Assembly: GCA_013285775.1 (NCBI GenBank)
Contig: JABDHB010000002.1
Coordinates: 1 to 49,355 of the forward strand
Length of the DNA: 49,355 nt
Origin: Chlamydiota bacterium
GTDB lineage: Bacteria; Chlamydiota; Chlamydiia; Chlamydiales; Rhabdochlamydiaceae
Direction: 5' to 3'
The translations under genes and the position numbers were made by a program. Position 1 is the stretch's first letter. Every line of letters starts with the position of its first letter. Below the pieces are notes generated by a model. The model was not told the DNA's origin, ran no database searches, and saw nothing but the letters and a program-made list of their open reading frames with translations. Positions 34,681 to 42,905 of this stretch are shown piece after piece.

Positions 34681-34974
34681 CACCTTATGTAGAACGAGCA
34701 TATAGTAAAGCAGTTGGGGAGTATCTTTAGGTCCGAAGGACTGTTATGTTACAGCCCAGGTCGCAGGCCTGGGTAAATTACGAACACAAGGAAGGAGTCC
34801 TGAAAGGACGGCATAAATTAAAATCCTGTTCCATTTTTTATACCGTCCTTTCAGGACTCCTTTTCTACGTTTATCTTTACCCAGGCCTGCGACCTGGGCT
34901 GTAGCATAACAGTCCTTCGGACCTATAAGAACACTCCCTAACTGTTTTACTACACGCTTGTTCTGCGTAAGGTA
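34681..34974. repeat. 294-bp inverted repeat with GTCCGAAGGAC core
   Basis: Left arm 34681-34817 and right arm 34837-34974 are complementary over about 135 bp with scattered mismatches. Segments such as AGGTCCGAAGGACTGTTATG and CAGCCCAGGTCGCAGGCCTG are exact. Each arm also contains smaller palindromes, for example CCCAGG...CCTGGG. The first 50 bp recur at 48782-48835. This fills most of the 407-bp gap between rpoC and the ABC transporter; no gene is seen in it. Confidence 0.93.
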
Positions 34975-35017
34975 AGTAACTCAGATAATATCCTTCGTTC
35001 TTTTCTTTTTTTAAGCG

Positions 35018-35986
35018 ATGGGGTATGGTCGGTTTATGACGCGGCCTGTTTTGTCAGTTAGAAATTTACGAAAAGTGTATCAGGGGAAAAAGACATTTGT
35101 TGCTGTCGATGATATTTCGTTTGATTTAGCGCCAGGTGAAATATTAGGACTGCTTGGCTCAAATGGAGCTGGCAAGACAACCACCATTCAAATGCTCCTC
35201 AGCACATTAAAGCCCACTTCAGGAGCGATCAATTATTTTGGAAAAGATTTTTTTAAATACCGCTCTGATATTTTAAAGCATGTTGTTTTTGCGAGTACTT
35301 ATGTCAGCCTTCCCTGGATGTTAACAGTAAGGCAAAACCTAGAAGTGTTTGGTAGGCTCTATGGGATTCCTATGAAGGAGCTGACTCGTAGAATCGATGA
35401 TCTTCTTGTTCGTTTTGGAATTATCGAGAAAAAAAATGTGACCGTTTCTCAGCTTTCAGCAGGTCAAATTACAAGATTAATGCTTGTGCGAGCCTTTATG
35501 GTGCGTCCCAAGGTTGTCCTTTTGGATGAGCCAACCGCCTCTTTAGACCCCGACATTGCTGCGGATGTCTGCCAGTTTGTTTTGGAGCAACGGAACGAAT
35601 ATGGCACTTCCATTCTTTTTACATCTCACAACATGACAGAGGTAGCTGAAGTTTGCGATAGGATCTTGTTTTTACAGAATGGAAAAATCATTGCAGATGA
35701 TGTTCCTGACGAGCTTGCTAGAAGTGTTTCCACTTGTAAAGTGCAACTTTTAGTAGGAGATGGGATGAAAAGAACGATGAAGATTGCAGAGCGTCTAAAA
35801 ATGCCCTATCGCTTAGATCATAGAACGATTGAAGTCGAGCTTGATGAAATACAAATAGCAGAGTTATTAAGTGCACTTGCGAAAGAAAATGTCTGGTATA
35901 CGAATATCAATATTATTCAGCCCACCTTAGAGCATTACTTTCTACAGATGGTTGCTGGTGCAAAACAAAAGAGGGTACCAAAATGA
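35018..35986 (+). CDS. ABC-2 type exporter, ATP-binding subunit
   Basis: A 322-residue ABC ATPase. Walker A G-S-N-G-A-G-K-T at residues 47-54, signature L-S-A-G-Q at 146-150, Walker B V-V-L-L-D-E-P-T at 166-173 and the H-loop His204 (T-S-H-N-M) are all present. The Q-loop region reads S-T-Y-V-S-L-P-W without a clear Gln. The last 100 residues form a substrate-side or dimerisation extension. ATG 35036 (M-T-R-P-V-L) is an alternative start. It overlaps the permease gene by 4 bases. It probably powers export of a polysaccharide, lipid or drug; the cargo is unknown. Confidence 0.93.
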   Translation: MGYGRFMTRPVLSVRNLRKVYQGKKTFVAVDDISFDLAPGEILGLLGSNGAGKTTTIQMLLSTLKPTSGAINYFGKDFFKYRSDILKHVVFASTYVSLPWMLTVRQNLEVFGRLYGIPMKELTRRIDDLLVRFGIIEKKNVTVSQLSAGQITRLMLVRAFMVRPKVVLLDEPTASLDPDIAADVCQFVLEQRNEYGTSILFTSHNMTEVAEVCDRILFLQNGKIIADDVPDELARSVSTCKVQLLVGDGMKRTMKIAERLKMPYRLDHRTIEVELDEIQIAELLSALAKENVWYTNINIIQPTLEHYFLQMVAGAKQKRVPK

Positions 35987-36765
35987 GTTTTGGGCGGATC
36001 TGGGCAGTATTTATTCGGTATTTCTATGTATTTGCCAAGCTCGATCATTTGTGCGACCTATTTTATTGGCCAGCTCTCGATATTGTACTGTGGGGTGTAA
36101 CAAGTGTTTGGATTCAAAACCAACAAGGCCCTACTTCTGATATAGCTCTTGCTATTCTAACGGGGATTGTCTTCTGGCAAATTATCTGGCGTGGAAATTA
36201 TGAAGTGGGTGTAAACCTTCTCCAAGAGTTCTGGAATAGAAATCTGGTTAATCTTTTTTCTACCCCTTTGAAGCTCTCAGAATGGATCGCAGCTATCATG
36301 CTTGTGGGTGTCTGTAAAATTTGCATTAGCCTGTGTTTTGGGGCGCTTCTTGTGTATCTTCTTTATGCTTTGAATGTCTTCTCCCTTGGATGGGCATTTT
36401 TGCCCTATTGTGTATCCCTTACACTCTCAGGATGGTTTATGGGATTCATAAGCGCAGGAATCATGGTCTATTGGGGACAAAGAGTACAAATGCTCGCTTG
36501 GATGACAGCGTACATTTTTGCCCCCTTTAGCGCTGTTTATTACCCAGTCGTTGCTTTGCCCTTATGGGCGCAACACATCGCTCATATTTTACCAACTACC
36601 TACATTTTTGAAGGGATGAGAGAACTTCTTGAGAAGGGGGTCTTTTCTTGGGAAAAATTTCTTTTAAGCCTAGGTCTCAATATAACCTACCTCGTACTCA
36701 GCATGCTCTTTTTTCATTATATGTTTGAAAAAAGCCGCAGCAAAGGGCTTGCCCGTCTAGAGTAG
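35983..36765 (+). CDS. ABC-2 type exporter, membrane subunit
   Basis: A 260-residue membrane protein with about six hydrophobic segments and the ABC-2 motif near the C-terminus (Y-Y-P-V-V-A-L-P-x-W-A-Q-H-I-A-H-I-L-P-T-T-Y, around residues 186-206), which is diagnostic for this permease class. The 4-base overlap with the ATPase gene indicates coupled translation. It meets the convergent coiled-coil gene with 4 bases between them. Confidence 0.9.
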   Translation: MSFGRIWAVFIRYFYVFAKLDHLCDLFYWPALDIVLWGVTSVWIQNQQGPTSDIALAILTGIVFWQIIWRGNYEVGVNLLQEFWNRNLVNLFSTPLKLSEWIAAIMLVGVCKICISLCFGALLVYLLYALNVFSLGWAFLPYCVSLTLSGWFMGFISAGIMVYWGQRVQMLAWMTAYIFAPFSAVYYPVVALPLWAQHIAHILPTTYIFEGMRELLEKGVFSWEKFLLSLGLNITYLVLSMLFFHYMFEKSRSKGLARLE

Positions 36766-36769
36766 GTTA

Positions 36770-37276
36770 TTACTTACCTACCCATGCGCTTTCTTTTGCA
36801 AATATTTCGTGTTCTACTTTTCGGAGATTAGTTGAGATTGTTCTAATATCTTTGTCTATATCCTTAATTGCGTCGCTGAAAGCTGCAGTCTGTTCCATAT
36901 GTTCTTCAGAAACTGGGGTTCCGGGAAGCTCTATGCAATTAAGTTGATGTTGATAGGCTCGTCTCGTCGCTTTAAGTTTTTCTTGTTGAGTAGTAAGACG
37001 TTGTATTTCTGGGTTTCTCCCCATAATATCGCTTAAGCTGTACTCATGACCAGACATACTAGCATTGTAAGATTGGCTAATTCGGCGTGCAATTGGAGAT
37101 ATAACAGGACTATTTTTTGGCGCTACAAGAATTCCTGTATTCATTGGCACTGAATGTCCCAGATAAGGCCGAATAGAATTACGTGGAGGCGGTTGATTTT
37201 CACTATCAGGAAAATATTGCATATTTCGCGGAGGTGGCTGCACCTCTTTTTTTGAACCTATACCAAAGCAACTCAT
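36770..37276 (-). CDS. Pro-rich coiled-coil protein, third of cluster
   Basis: A 168-residue soluble protein of unknown family. It begins MSCFGIGSKKE (Cys3 with no signal peptide) and then has two Q-P-P-P-R-N repeats at about residues 13-18 and 28-33. A disordered Ser/Pro-rich stretch follows to about 85, and the rest is charged helix (I-K-D-I-D-K-D-I-R-T-I-S-T) with coiled-coil potential. An AAGGAGAG site precedes the ATG. It lies 24 bp downstream of the next gene in the same direction. A secreted effector role is a guess from composition and neighbours. Confidence 0.72.
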   Translation of the reverse strand: MSCFGIGSKKEVQPPPRNMQYFPDSENQPPPRNSIRPYLGHSVPMNTGILVAPKNSPVISPIARRISQSYNASMSGHEYSLSDIMGRNPEIQRLTTQQEKLKATRRAYQHQLNCIELPGTPVSEEHMEQTAAFSDAIKDIDKDIRTISTNLRKVEHEIFAKESAWVGK

Positions 37277-37300
37277 ATTTACTCTCCTTTTAATACCTAT

Positions 37301-37990
37301 CTATTGTGGAACGAAGTTTTTTAGCTGCCAGCTTTTAAGCATCAACATACGCTGTTTTGCTTGTAGAGATTGGATTGCTCGTGTAATCAAATGACTTCCC
37401 GATTCATCTGATATAAAAGAGGGGCTTTCAGAGGATTCTTTTTGTAAAAGTTTTGTTTTCTTTTCCAGAAGAGATTCTATCTTGTCTTGATTGCTTAAGT
37501 ATTGCTCTGATAGCAATTGTAGTTCCTGAATTTGTCTTTGCTCTTCTGGATCTTGAGGAGCATTAATCATGCTCAGTAAAAAAGGGGGTTCTGCAGAATC
37601 AGGTATTGGAGAAGAAGTTCTACTAAAAACAGAGAGAGGCCTCTGCTTGGAATCTCCAAACAAGGATGCCGAAGGAGCCTGAGGAATCCCTTCATCATCG
37701 GAAGAGTCTAGGGAACCTAGGCCTAGTTGCTCTATTAACAGCTCAAGGTCTTCTTCTTGTTCTTCAACTTCTGAAAAAGGTCTTACCGGGTCAGTTGCAA
37801 TAACCAGAGGATTAGTGATTTTATTGCTAAGGGGAGGTATGTTTTCGCTATTAAGCTGTGCTTGTCTTTGTTCAGCAGCACCGTATTTTAGAGCTGCTAT
37901 GGCAGAGAAAAGTTTCGATGAGTCTGCTACTTTAGATGTAGGAAAGGATGATATTGGAGGGGTATTTCTTCTATTGGTGTAACAAACCAT
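37301..37990 (-). CDS. Ser/Glu-rich coiled-coil protein, second of cluster
   Basis: A 229-residue soluble protein. The motif Q-L-N-S-E-N-I-P-P is at about residues 45-53, an acidic stretch (E-E-Q-E-E-D-L-E-L-L-I) follows near 76-86, then S-S-D-D-E. The final 90 residues are predicted coiled coil (Q-E-L-Q-L-L-S-E-Q-Y-L-S). There is no signal peptide. It shares N-S-E-N-I-x-P and the disordered-then-coiled layout with the upstream gene, which it overlaps by 20 bases. GGAAG precedes the ATG. No family recognised. Confidence 0.72.
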   Translation of the reverse strand: MVCYTNRRNTPPISSFPTSKVADSSKLFSAIAALKYGAAEQRQAQLNSENIPPLSNKITNPLVIATDPVRPFSEVEEQEEDLELLIEQLGLGSLDSSDDEGIPQAPSASLFGDSKQRPLSVFSRTSSPIPDSAEPPFLLSMINAPQDPEEQRQIQELQLLSEQYLSNQDKIESLLEKKTKLLQKESSESPSFISDESGSHLITRAIQSLQAKQRMLMLKSWQLKNFVPQ

Positions 37991-38615
37991 AATTTCTTCC
38001 TTTTGTTAATTTATTAAATTTTTCAATTAATGAAAGTTCTTGAGTTTTTAGTGATTCCAATTCGTTCTTTAATAATTTCATTTGGAGTTGCATTAATTTA
38101 AATAGAGCAGGATCTTGTACAAAAAATGGATCCTCGTAAGTATTTGTTCTTAAAAGAGCTTCTTGAAGGTGTTTAATTTTTTTTTCTATCTGCGTCATTT
38201 TATTTGGTATCGATTCTAATTGAGTGGGTATCAGTTGTATTTCCTCGTTTTTCTTTTGACTCTTTAGATTTATTGCTAGATAGGGTAGCAGAGCGAATTC
38301 TTGGCCTGAGGTCCCTGTATCACGGGGGCCTTTATAGATCGATCTTGAAGGACCTTTATCATCGTCATAGTCATAGTCATACAATTGTAACATGTTTGGC
38401 TGAGGTGCAATAACTTCTATCTTTTTTACGCGAGGATCGATGTTTTCGCTGTTGTATTGTATTTGCAGATTGAGCTGCTGTATTGAGGTTTGAAGAGCAG
38501 TGATAATGGCTGCTTTTTGCGTGGGGTTGTTCATTTGCTTGGAAATAAACATAGGCTGAACGAGAAGCGGATGAACTGGATGTGGGTCTAGTTGTGTAGC
38601 GCTGTAAATAGCCAT
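37971..38615 (-). CDS. Gln-rich coiled-coil protein, first of cluster
   Basis: A 214-residue soluble protein with the motif Y-N-S-E-N-I-D-P (about residues 54-61), an acidic-aromatic patch Y-D-Y-D-Y-D-D-D near 79-86 and a C-terminal coiled coil (about 130-205, L-M-Q-L-Q-M-K-L-L-K-N-E-L). No signal peptide. It is the promoter-proximal gene of three on the minus strand; AAGGGA precedes the ATG. Shared motifs suggest that it and the next gene are paralogues. Function unknown; a type III secreted effector is one possibility. Confidence 0.72.
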   Translation of the reverse strand: MAIYSATQLDPHPVHPLLVQPMFISKQMNNPTQKAAIITALQTSIQQLNLQIQYNSENIDPRVKKIEVIAPQPNMLQLYDYDYDDDKGPSRSIYKGPRDTGTSGQEFALLPYLAINLKSQKKNEEIQLIPTQLESIPNKMTQIEKKIKHLQEALLRTNTYEDPFFVQDPALFKLMQLQMKLLKNELESLKTQELSLIEKFNKLTKGRNYGLLHQ

Positions 38616-38779
38616 ATTTTCCCTTTTAGTTTATTTAAAGCAGTTATTAATAAAGAGATTGAGAGTTGGAAGAAACACGCAATTGCAAATTTAAAGATAT
38701 AACTACTCTGTTATAACCTAAATAATACAAGATAAACGATTTTAAGTCAAGAGAATATAATAATAAAATTTTTAAAATT

Positions 38780-39739
38780 CTATTTTACAGAAGCCTGGAT
38801 CTTTTTTTCTAATTTGACAAGATCTTTAGCAAAAGTGCGGATCCCTTCATGGAGCTTTTCAAGAGCCATAGCGTCTTCGCAGAGCATCCAGCGGAAGGCT
38901 TTTTCATCCATTTCGATTTTTTCAACCTTCATAGCCTTAGCTACTTGTGGATCTAATTTGCGAGGTACGGGGCCATCCGTCTTAGAAAGTTCTTCAAGAA
39001 ATTTAGGAGCAATAGTTAAAAGATCGCAACCTGCAAGCTCCAAGATTTCGTCGCTATTTCTAAAACTTGCGCCCATGATAACGGTTTTATAGCCCATATG
39101 CTTATAATAGTTGTATATAGACGTAACTGACTTAACGCCAGGGTCTTCAGCTGGAGGATAGGAGTCTTTACCCTCTGCTTTTTTATACCAATCTAAAATC
39201 CTTCCTACGAAGGGGGAAATGAGGGTCGCTTTAGCCTCTGCGCAACCTATGGCTTGGCATAAGCTGAACAATAGGGTCATATTGCAGTGGATCCCTTCTT
39301 TTTCGAGTTGTTCGGCAGCTTTAATCCCTTCCCATGTGGAGGCAAGCTTAATCAAAATTCTGTCTCTTGCAATCCCTTCTTTTTCATAAAGAGCAATCAG
39401 AGTTCTCGCTTTATTAACGCTTCCCTCTATATCAAAGGAAAGTCTAGCGTCCACTTCTGTAGAGACTCTTCCTGGAACAATTTTTAATATTTCAAGGCCA
39501 AAATTTACAAAGATTTTATCGGTGATCAGTGTTAATTCTTCTTTAGGGTTTTTACCCATTTTTTTTCCGTACTGAATTCCATCTTCGACTAAGTAGTGGT
39601 ACTCTGACATGTCGGCAGCAGCTAAAATCAGAGAAGGATTTGTTGTAGCGTCTGTAGGATGATATTTCTTGATTTCTTCAAATTCTCCTGTATCCGATAC
39701 AATTGTTGTCATCTTTTTTAACTGATTTAACTTGCTCAT
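38780..39739 (-). CDS. tal: Transaldolase
   Basis: A 319-residue class I transaldolase of the pentose phosphate pathway. The N-terminal [10 protein letters not shown] motif (about residues 30-39) and the Schiff-base lysine in [11 protein letters not shown] (Lys near 132) are intact, as is M-G-A-S-F-R-N further on. I start at ATG 39739, with GGAG 8 bases upstream; a GTG two codons earlier is also open. In C. trachomatis tal follows rpoC directly; here about 4 kb of other genes intervene. Confidence 0.97.
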   Translation of the reverse strand: MSKLNQLKKMTTIVSDTGEFEEIKKYHPTDATTNPSLILAAADMSEYHYLVEDGIQYGKKMGKNPKEELTLITDKIFVNFGLEILKIVPGRVSTEVDARLSFDIEGSVNKARTLIALYEKEGIARDRILIKLASTWEGIKAAEQLEKEGIHCNMTLLFSLCQAIGCAEAKATLISPFVGRILDWYKKAEGKDSYPPAEDPGVKSVTSIYNYYKHMGYKTVIMGASFRNSDEILELAGCDLLTIAPKFLEELSKTDGPVPRKLDPQVAKAMKVEKIEMDEKAFRWMLCEDAMALEKLHEGIRTFAKDLVKLEKKIQASVK

Positions 39740-39778
39740 ACACACTCCTTTTATAAGTTCATGATAGCAAAAGTAAGG

Positions 39779-40309
39779 TTAGTAGGGAAGGCGAAATGGA
39801 TTTTGCATAAAAAAAGGTTTTTGCATTTTTTGATAATATTTTTCAAATTCTGATCCGTCTATTCGAGCAGTATACCCTTCCACTTCAATGTGAACTTGTT
39901 TGCTTGTTCTTAAAATTTCCAAAATTTCTGCATCTGCGACAAGCATTCTTTGTCCTCCTTCGTGTCTAAGAAGAGCCACTTGATGTATGTGCCCATCAAT
40001 ATTAAATACAGCGCTTGCAGCTTGTGATACGGGGCGAGAATGGACAATGAGATATAAATTAGAGCCGTTCTTTGTCTTTAGAATTTCGAAGTCGATCCCA
40101 TTAACAGGATCTGGCGCATGGTAAACCAGCCTAGAAGATCCGTGTTCTCCGCTGATGTGATCAGTTGTAAAACAAGTTTTTCCACAACTTGATAGAAGAC
40201 AAAAAATGAACGCAAAGACGCAAAAACGCAAAGACGCAAAAAGATTTGAAAAATATATCTCAATCTTTTTGCGTCTTTGCGTTTTTGCGTCTTTGCGTTG
40301 AAAGAGCAT
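39779..40309 (-). CDS. Lipoprotein with repeat-encoded signal peptide
   Basis: A 176-residue protein. Its first 33 residues (M-L-F-Q-R-K-D-A-K-T-Q-R-R-K then F-A-S-L-R-F-C-V-F-A-F-I-F) are encoded by the palindrome at 40209-40299. They lead into a lipobox L-L-S-S-C with the acylated Cys at about residue 42. The mature part has no family I know. No Met occurs between the repeat and about residue 120, so the start must lie in or near the repeat. It follows the preceding gene by 6 bp and ends 39 bp before the tal start. Confidence 0.78.
   Translation of the reverse strand: MLFQRKDAKTQRRKKIEIYFSNLFASLRFCVFAFIFCLLSSCGKTCFTTDHISGEHGSSRLVYHAPDPVNGIDFEILKTKNGSNLYLIVHSRPVSQAASAVFNIDGHIHQVALLRHEGGQRMLVADAEILEILRTSKQVHIEVEGYTARIDGSEFEKYYQKMQKPFFMQNPFRLPY
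40209..40299. repeat. AACGCAAAGACGC palindromic repeat, copy 3 (translated)
   Basis: Perfect 38-bp arms (40209-40246 and 40262-40299) enclose a 15-base loop. Each arm consists of alternating CGCAAAGA and CGCAAAAA units. The copy lies in the first 34 codons of the lipoprotein gene and encodes its basic n-region and hydrophobic core. Confidence 0.96.
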
Positions 40310-40315
40310 GTAAGC

Positions 40316-40645
40316 TTACTTGTTTTTTCCGTGGTTTTTTCCGACAAGAACAAGTGCCACAACAGCGATTACAACAGCGCTAGCTGCCATAATGATGGCG
40401 CTCCAGTTAGTTGTGCTTTTATTTCTTGCATCTTCGGGAAGTTTGGATACTTCTTTTTCGACAACGGGAGTTGTTCCTTCATCGCTTTCAATAGTCTGAG
40501 GAGGAGCAGTTTCTGGAGCTACTTGCTCTACTGGTTTTTCTTGAGGTTGAGATGGTGGTGTTACCATTTCAACGGGTTGATCTTCACTGTTAACATCTGC
40601 ATAAAGGGGAGTGGCAAGGATTGCCAAAATAATGATAGCTTTCAT
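40316..40645 (-). CDS. Pro/Glu-rich envelope protein with C-terminal anchor
   Basis: A 109-residue protein. It has a signal peptide (about residues 1-16, cleaved after Y-A), then a disordered Pro/Glu/Val-rich segment (about 17-75, P-P-S-Q-P-Q-E-K-P-V-E-Q) and one membrane helix near the C-terminus (about 83-101) with a basic end. The layout suggests a periplasm-spanning or surface anchor. No family recognised. It is first in a pair with the lipoprotein gene. Confidence 0.75.
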   Translation of the reverse strand: MKAIIILAILATPLYADVNSEDQPVEMVTPPSQPQEKPVEQVAPETAPPQTIESDEGTTPVVEKEVSKLPEDARNKSTTNWSAIIMAASAVVIAVVALVLVGKNHGKNK

Positions 40646-40660
40646 CTGAAACCTTTTAGG

Positions 40661-41128
40661 TTAATTTGATGCATCAACAATAAAAGATTCTGGCTTTATT
40701 TGGAAGGTCTTAAATGATTGTTGAAATTCTTTGCAGTGCTTACCAAACTCTTCTTTGAGAGCTGAAGCTGTTAAAATATAGGCGTAGCCCTCTTTCACGA
40801 GGATCAATTGTAAGAGGCGCACATCGCCTAGTTTATTTTTTGTATCAATTTCTGTGAGAATAGCATCTCCTTCTGTAGTCTGAAAACTGCCGAGATTTCT
40901 CCATCTATTTTGTGGATTGAGTTCGTGGATTTTTCTTACAGATTTTATATACTGTTCCTGAGTTGACTTCACTTTTTCAACAGCAAGATTAAGAGAAGGG
41001 CAAAACCCTTTTTCTCCTTTGCACAGATATCCTGACTTTACACTCGCGGGCAAATGTTCAGAATCTACTTTTTTCCAATCTTTTGGAGGAACAAAAAAAA
41101 GACCCAAAATCACTACAAACGATAACAT
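40661..41128 (-). CDS. Small exported protein, possible CT311 counterpart
   Basis: A 155-residue protein with a signal peptide (about 1-14). The remainder resembles Mog1/PsbP-like alpha/beta proteins in length and in the pattern of a long helix (E-Q-Y-I-K-S-V-R-K-I-H) followed by strands. The fold call is tentative. GGAAAGAG directly precedes the ATG. In C. trachomatis an uncharacterised gene, CT311, stands between tal and the V-ATPase operon; this gene may be its equivalent, but that is inferred from position only. Confidence 0.7.
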   Translation of the reverse strand: MLSFVVILGLFFVPPKDWKKVDSEHLPASVKSGYLCKGEKGFCPSLNLAVEKVKSTQEQYIKSVRKIHELNPQNRWRNLGSFQTTEGDAILTEIDTKNKLGDVRLLQLILVKEGYAYILTASALKEEFGKHCKEFQQSFKTFQIKPESFIVDASN

Positions 41129-41140
41129 CTCTTTCCTTTT

Positions 41141-41377
41141 CTAATGACTATGTGCCGTGCTTTGATGCAAGACAGCTGCCAACACTCCAATTCCTACGGC
41201 TAAACCAGCGCCCCAGCCTAACATCGAAAGTCCAAGAGCGGTATACGCTCCATCGCCAGCACACGCTCCTTCTCGATACAAAGCATCTGTATTTTGTGCT
41301 AGATCGTCAATTGTATCACAGTCTCTTGCAGCGAGCGGAGCTGTTGCAATCAGAATCATCAACATAAGTCTTTTCAT
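41141..41377 (-). CDS. Small exported glycine-zipper membrane protein
   Basis: A 78-residue protein. Signal peptide at about 1-17 (M-K-R-L-M-L-M-I-L-I, cleaved near A-A-R), a short polar part with two Cys, then a Gly/Ala-rich helix (G-W-G-A-G-L-A-V-G-I-G-V-L-A-A-V, about 53-68) of glycine-zipper type and a His-rich end. I start at ATG 41377 (AAAGGGTGG upstream); the frame opens earlier at 41446 without support. Divergent from the V-ATPase operon. Confidence 0.72.
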   Translation of the reverse strand: MKRLMLMILIATAPLAARDCDTIDDLAQNTDALYREGACAGDGAYTALGLSMLGWGAGLAVGIGVLAAVLHQSTAHSH

Positions 41378-41486
41378 ATGGATACCACCCTTTAAAATAC
41401 TTAATACTACGCCAAAACGAAAAAAGCCATTGAAAAATATCCCCATATATAAAATAACTTATGTGTAACTACATTAAAGGTAAACC

Positions 41487-42122
41487 ATGAAAGGCGTTGA
41501 AACTGGAAAAGACAAGGTAAAAAAAATTTGTGATCTTCTAAAGAAAGAAACCATTGACCCCGCAAGAAAAGAAGCGGAAGAACTTGTAGTGAATGCAAAA
41601 GAGAAAGCCGCTCTCCTCATTAGTGAAGCTAAAAAAGAGGTGGAACGTCTTCATAGAGATGCTAGAGATTTTGAAGAAAAGCAAAAAAGTATTTTTCAAG
41701 CTGCTTTAAATGCGGCTTGCAAGCAGACTATTGAAATATTAAAAGAATCGATTGAGGAAAAACTGTTCAATAAGGAGCTTGCTTCTATATTTGGAAAAAA
41801 TATTAAGGAGCCTGCGTTATTGGCAAGATTGATAGAAGCTGTTACAGTGGCTCTTGAAAGGGATGGAATAAATGCTGACTTAAGCGTGTATATTCCTGCT
41901 GCTGTGCCTGCTAGAGATGTAAATGCTCTTTTAGGAGAAAAAATTCTCTCCCATTTAAGAGAGAAAAGTGTTTTGCTAAGTACAATCGAAGGTGGGATAG
42001 AGGTAAAGCTTCATAAGGAGAACATCACGATTGATATCAGTGATGTGGCTTTAAGAGAGCTTGTTTCTCGCTATATCCGTAAGGATTTTCGGGAAATGCT
42101 TTTTGGAAAAGGGAAAATGTAA
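41487..42122 (+). CDS. atpE: V-type ATP synthase subunit E
   Basis: A 211-residue peripheral-stalk subunit. The N-terminal half is a long charged helix (E-A-E-E-L-V-V-N-A-K-E-K-A near 31-43), and the C-terminal half is the globular domain that holds the A3B3 head. It is the first gene of the operon. AAGG lies 7 bases before the ATG. The partner subunit G/H is not seen in this operon. Confidence 0.93.
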   Translation: MKGVETGKDKVKKICDLLKKETIDPARKEAEELVVNAKEKAALLISEAKKEVERLHRDARDFEEKQKSIFQAALNAACKQTIEILKESIEEKLFNKELASIFGKNIKEPALLARLIEAVTVALERDGINADLSVYIPAAVPARDVNALLGEKILSHLREKSVLLSTIEGGIEVKLHKENITIDISDVALRELVSRYIRKDFREMLFGKGKM

Positions 42123-42125
42123 TCC

Positions 42126-42905
42126 ATGAACTATTATTTTTTGGCGCCTTCCCTTCCTCCTCTTGAGCTTGGGCATATTCCTGATATCACTTCAGAAGAG
42201 CTTTTTGCTAGGTTTAAAATGAACCTAACAAAAGAGGATATGGAAAAGGCTCAAGTCTTAAGGCGTTTTACAGATATCAATAATATCCGAGCGCTTGCTT
42301 TGGAAGAGCCAATTGACAATAGAGGAAATCTCAATGAAAAGGAGCTTGATGAAGCTCTATTGACTCATGATATATTTCCTCTCTATGTATTTGATTTTTT
42401 AGATAAGTATGAAACCCCTTTTCAGAGGTTGAAATATTTTTCAGAGCTTTTAAGTAGATTTTTTATCGAAGAAACAGATTCTAATGAAGGGTTTTTAAAA
42501 CGGTACTTAACATTTGAAAGAGAATGGAGACTTGTCTTAGCCGCTCTTCGAGCAAAACAACGCAAAAAAGAGATTCTTAAAGAGTTGCAGTTTGAAGATT
42601 TTAAAGACCCTATTGTTGCACAGATTCTCGCACAAAAAGATGAGAAAGATTACGAACCTCCTTTAGAATATGCTGATTTGAAGCAGATCTATCTTTCTTG
42701 TGGGGAAGACCCATGGCAACAGTATAAGTCAGTGCAGACTTGGAGATTTAATAAAATTGAGGAACTAGTAGAACATCCCTCTTTTTCTATCGATTGGATT
42801 TTGGCATACGTTGCCAAGCTGATGATAGTAGAGCAATGGAATGAGCTTGATGAAGAAAAAGGGTTGATGATTTTAGATACAATTAAAGCGAGCGAGCAAT
42901 TATGA
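42126..42905 (+). CDS. DUF2764 protein of V-ATPase operon (CT309-like)
   Basis: A 259-residue soluble protein that begins M-N-Y-Y-F-L-A-P-S-L-P, characteristic of DUF2764, found at this position in chlamydial and spirochaetal V-ATPase operons. It is mostly helical and acidic. Position suggests an ATPase subunit, perhaps replacing subunit C/d, which has no recognisable gene here. It starts 3 bp after atpE and overlaps atpA by 4 bases. Confidence 0.88.
   Translation: MNYYFLAPSLPPLELGHIPDITSEELFARFKMNLTKEDMEKAQVLRRFTDINNIRALALEEPIDNRGNLNEKELDEALLTHDIFPLYVFDFLDKYETPFQRLKYFSELLSRFFIEETDSNEGFLKRYLTFEREWRLVLAALRAKQRKKEILKELQFEDFKDPIVAQILAQKDEKDYEPPLEYADLKQIYLSCGEDPWQQYKSVQTWRFNKIEELVEHPSFSIDWILAYVAKLMIVEQWNELDEEKGLMILDTIKASEQL

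Noticed and set aside
40209-40299. CRISPR-like array from the repeated CGCAAAGA units
   Set aside because: The units are contiguous and form one palindrome. There are no unique spacers of constant length and no cas genes.
40078-40362. 94-aa ORF in another frame across the palindrome at 40209
   Set aside because: It overlaps two better supported genes. It stays open only because the palindrome is free of stops in several frames.
41401-41460. Promoter of the V-ATPase operon (TTGAAA near 41430 and TATAAA near 41448)
   Set aside because: The boxes are only 12 bp apart, too close for a sigma-70 promoter, and no better pair was clear.
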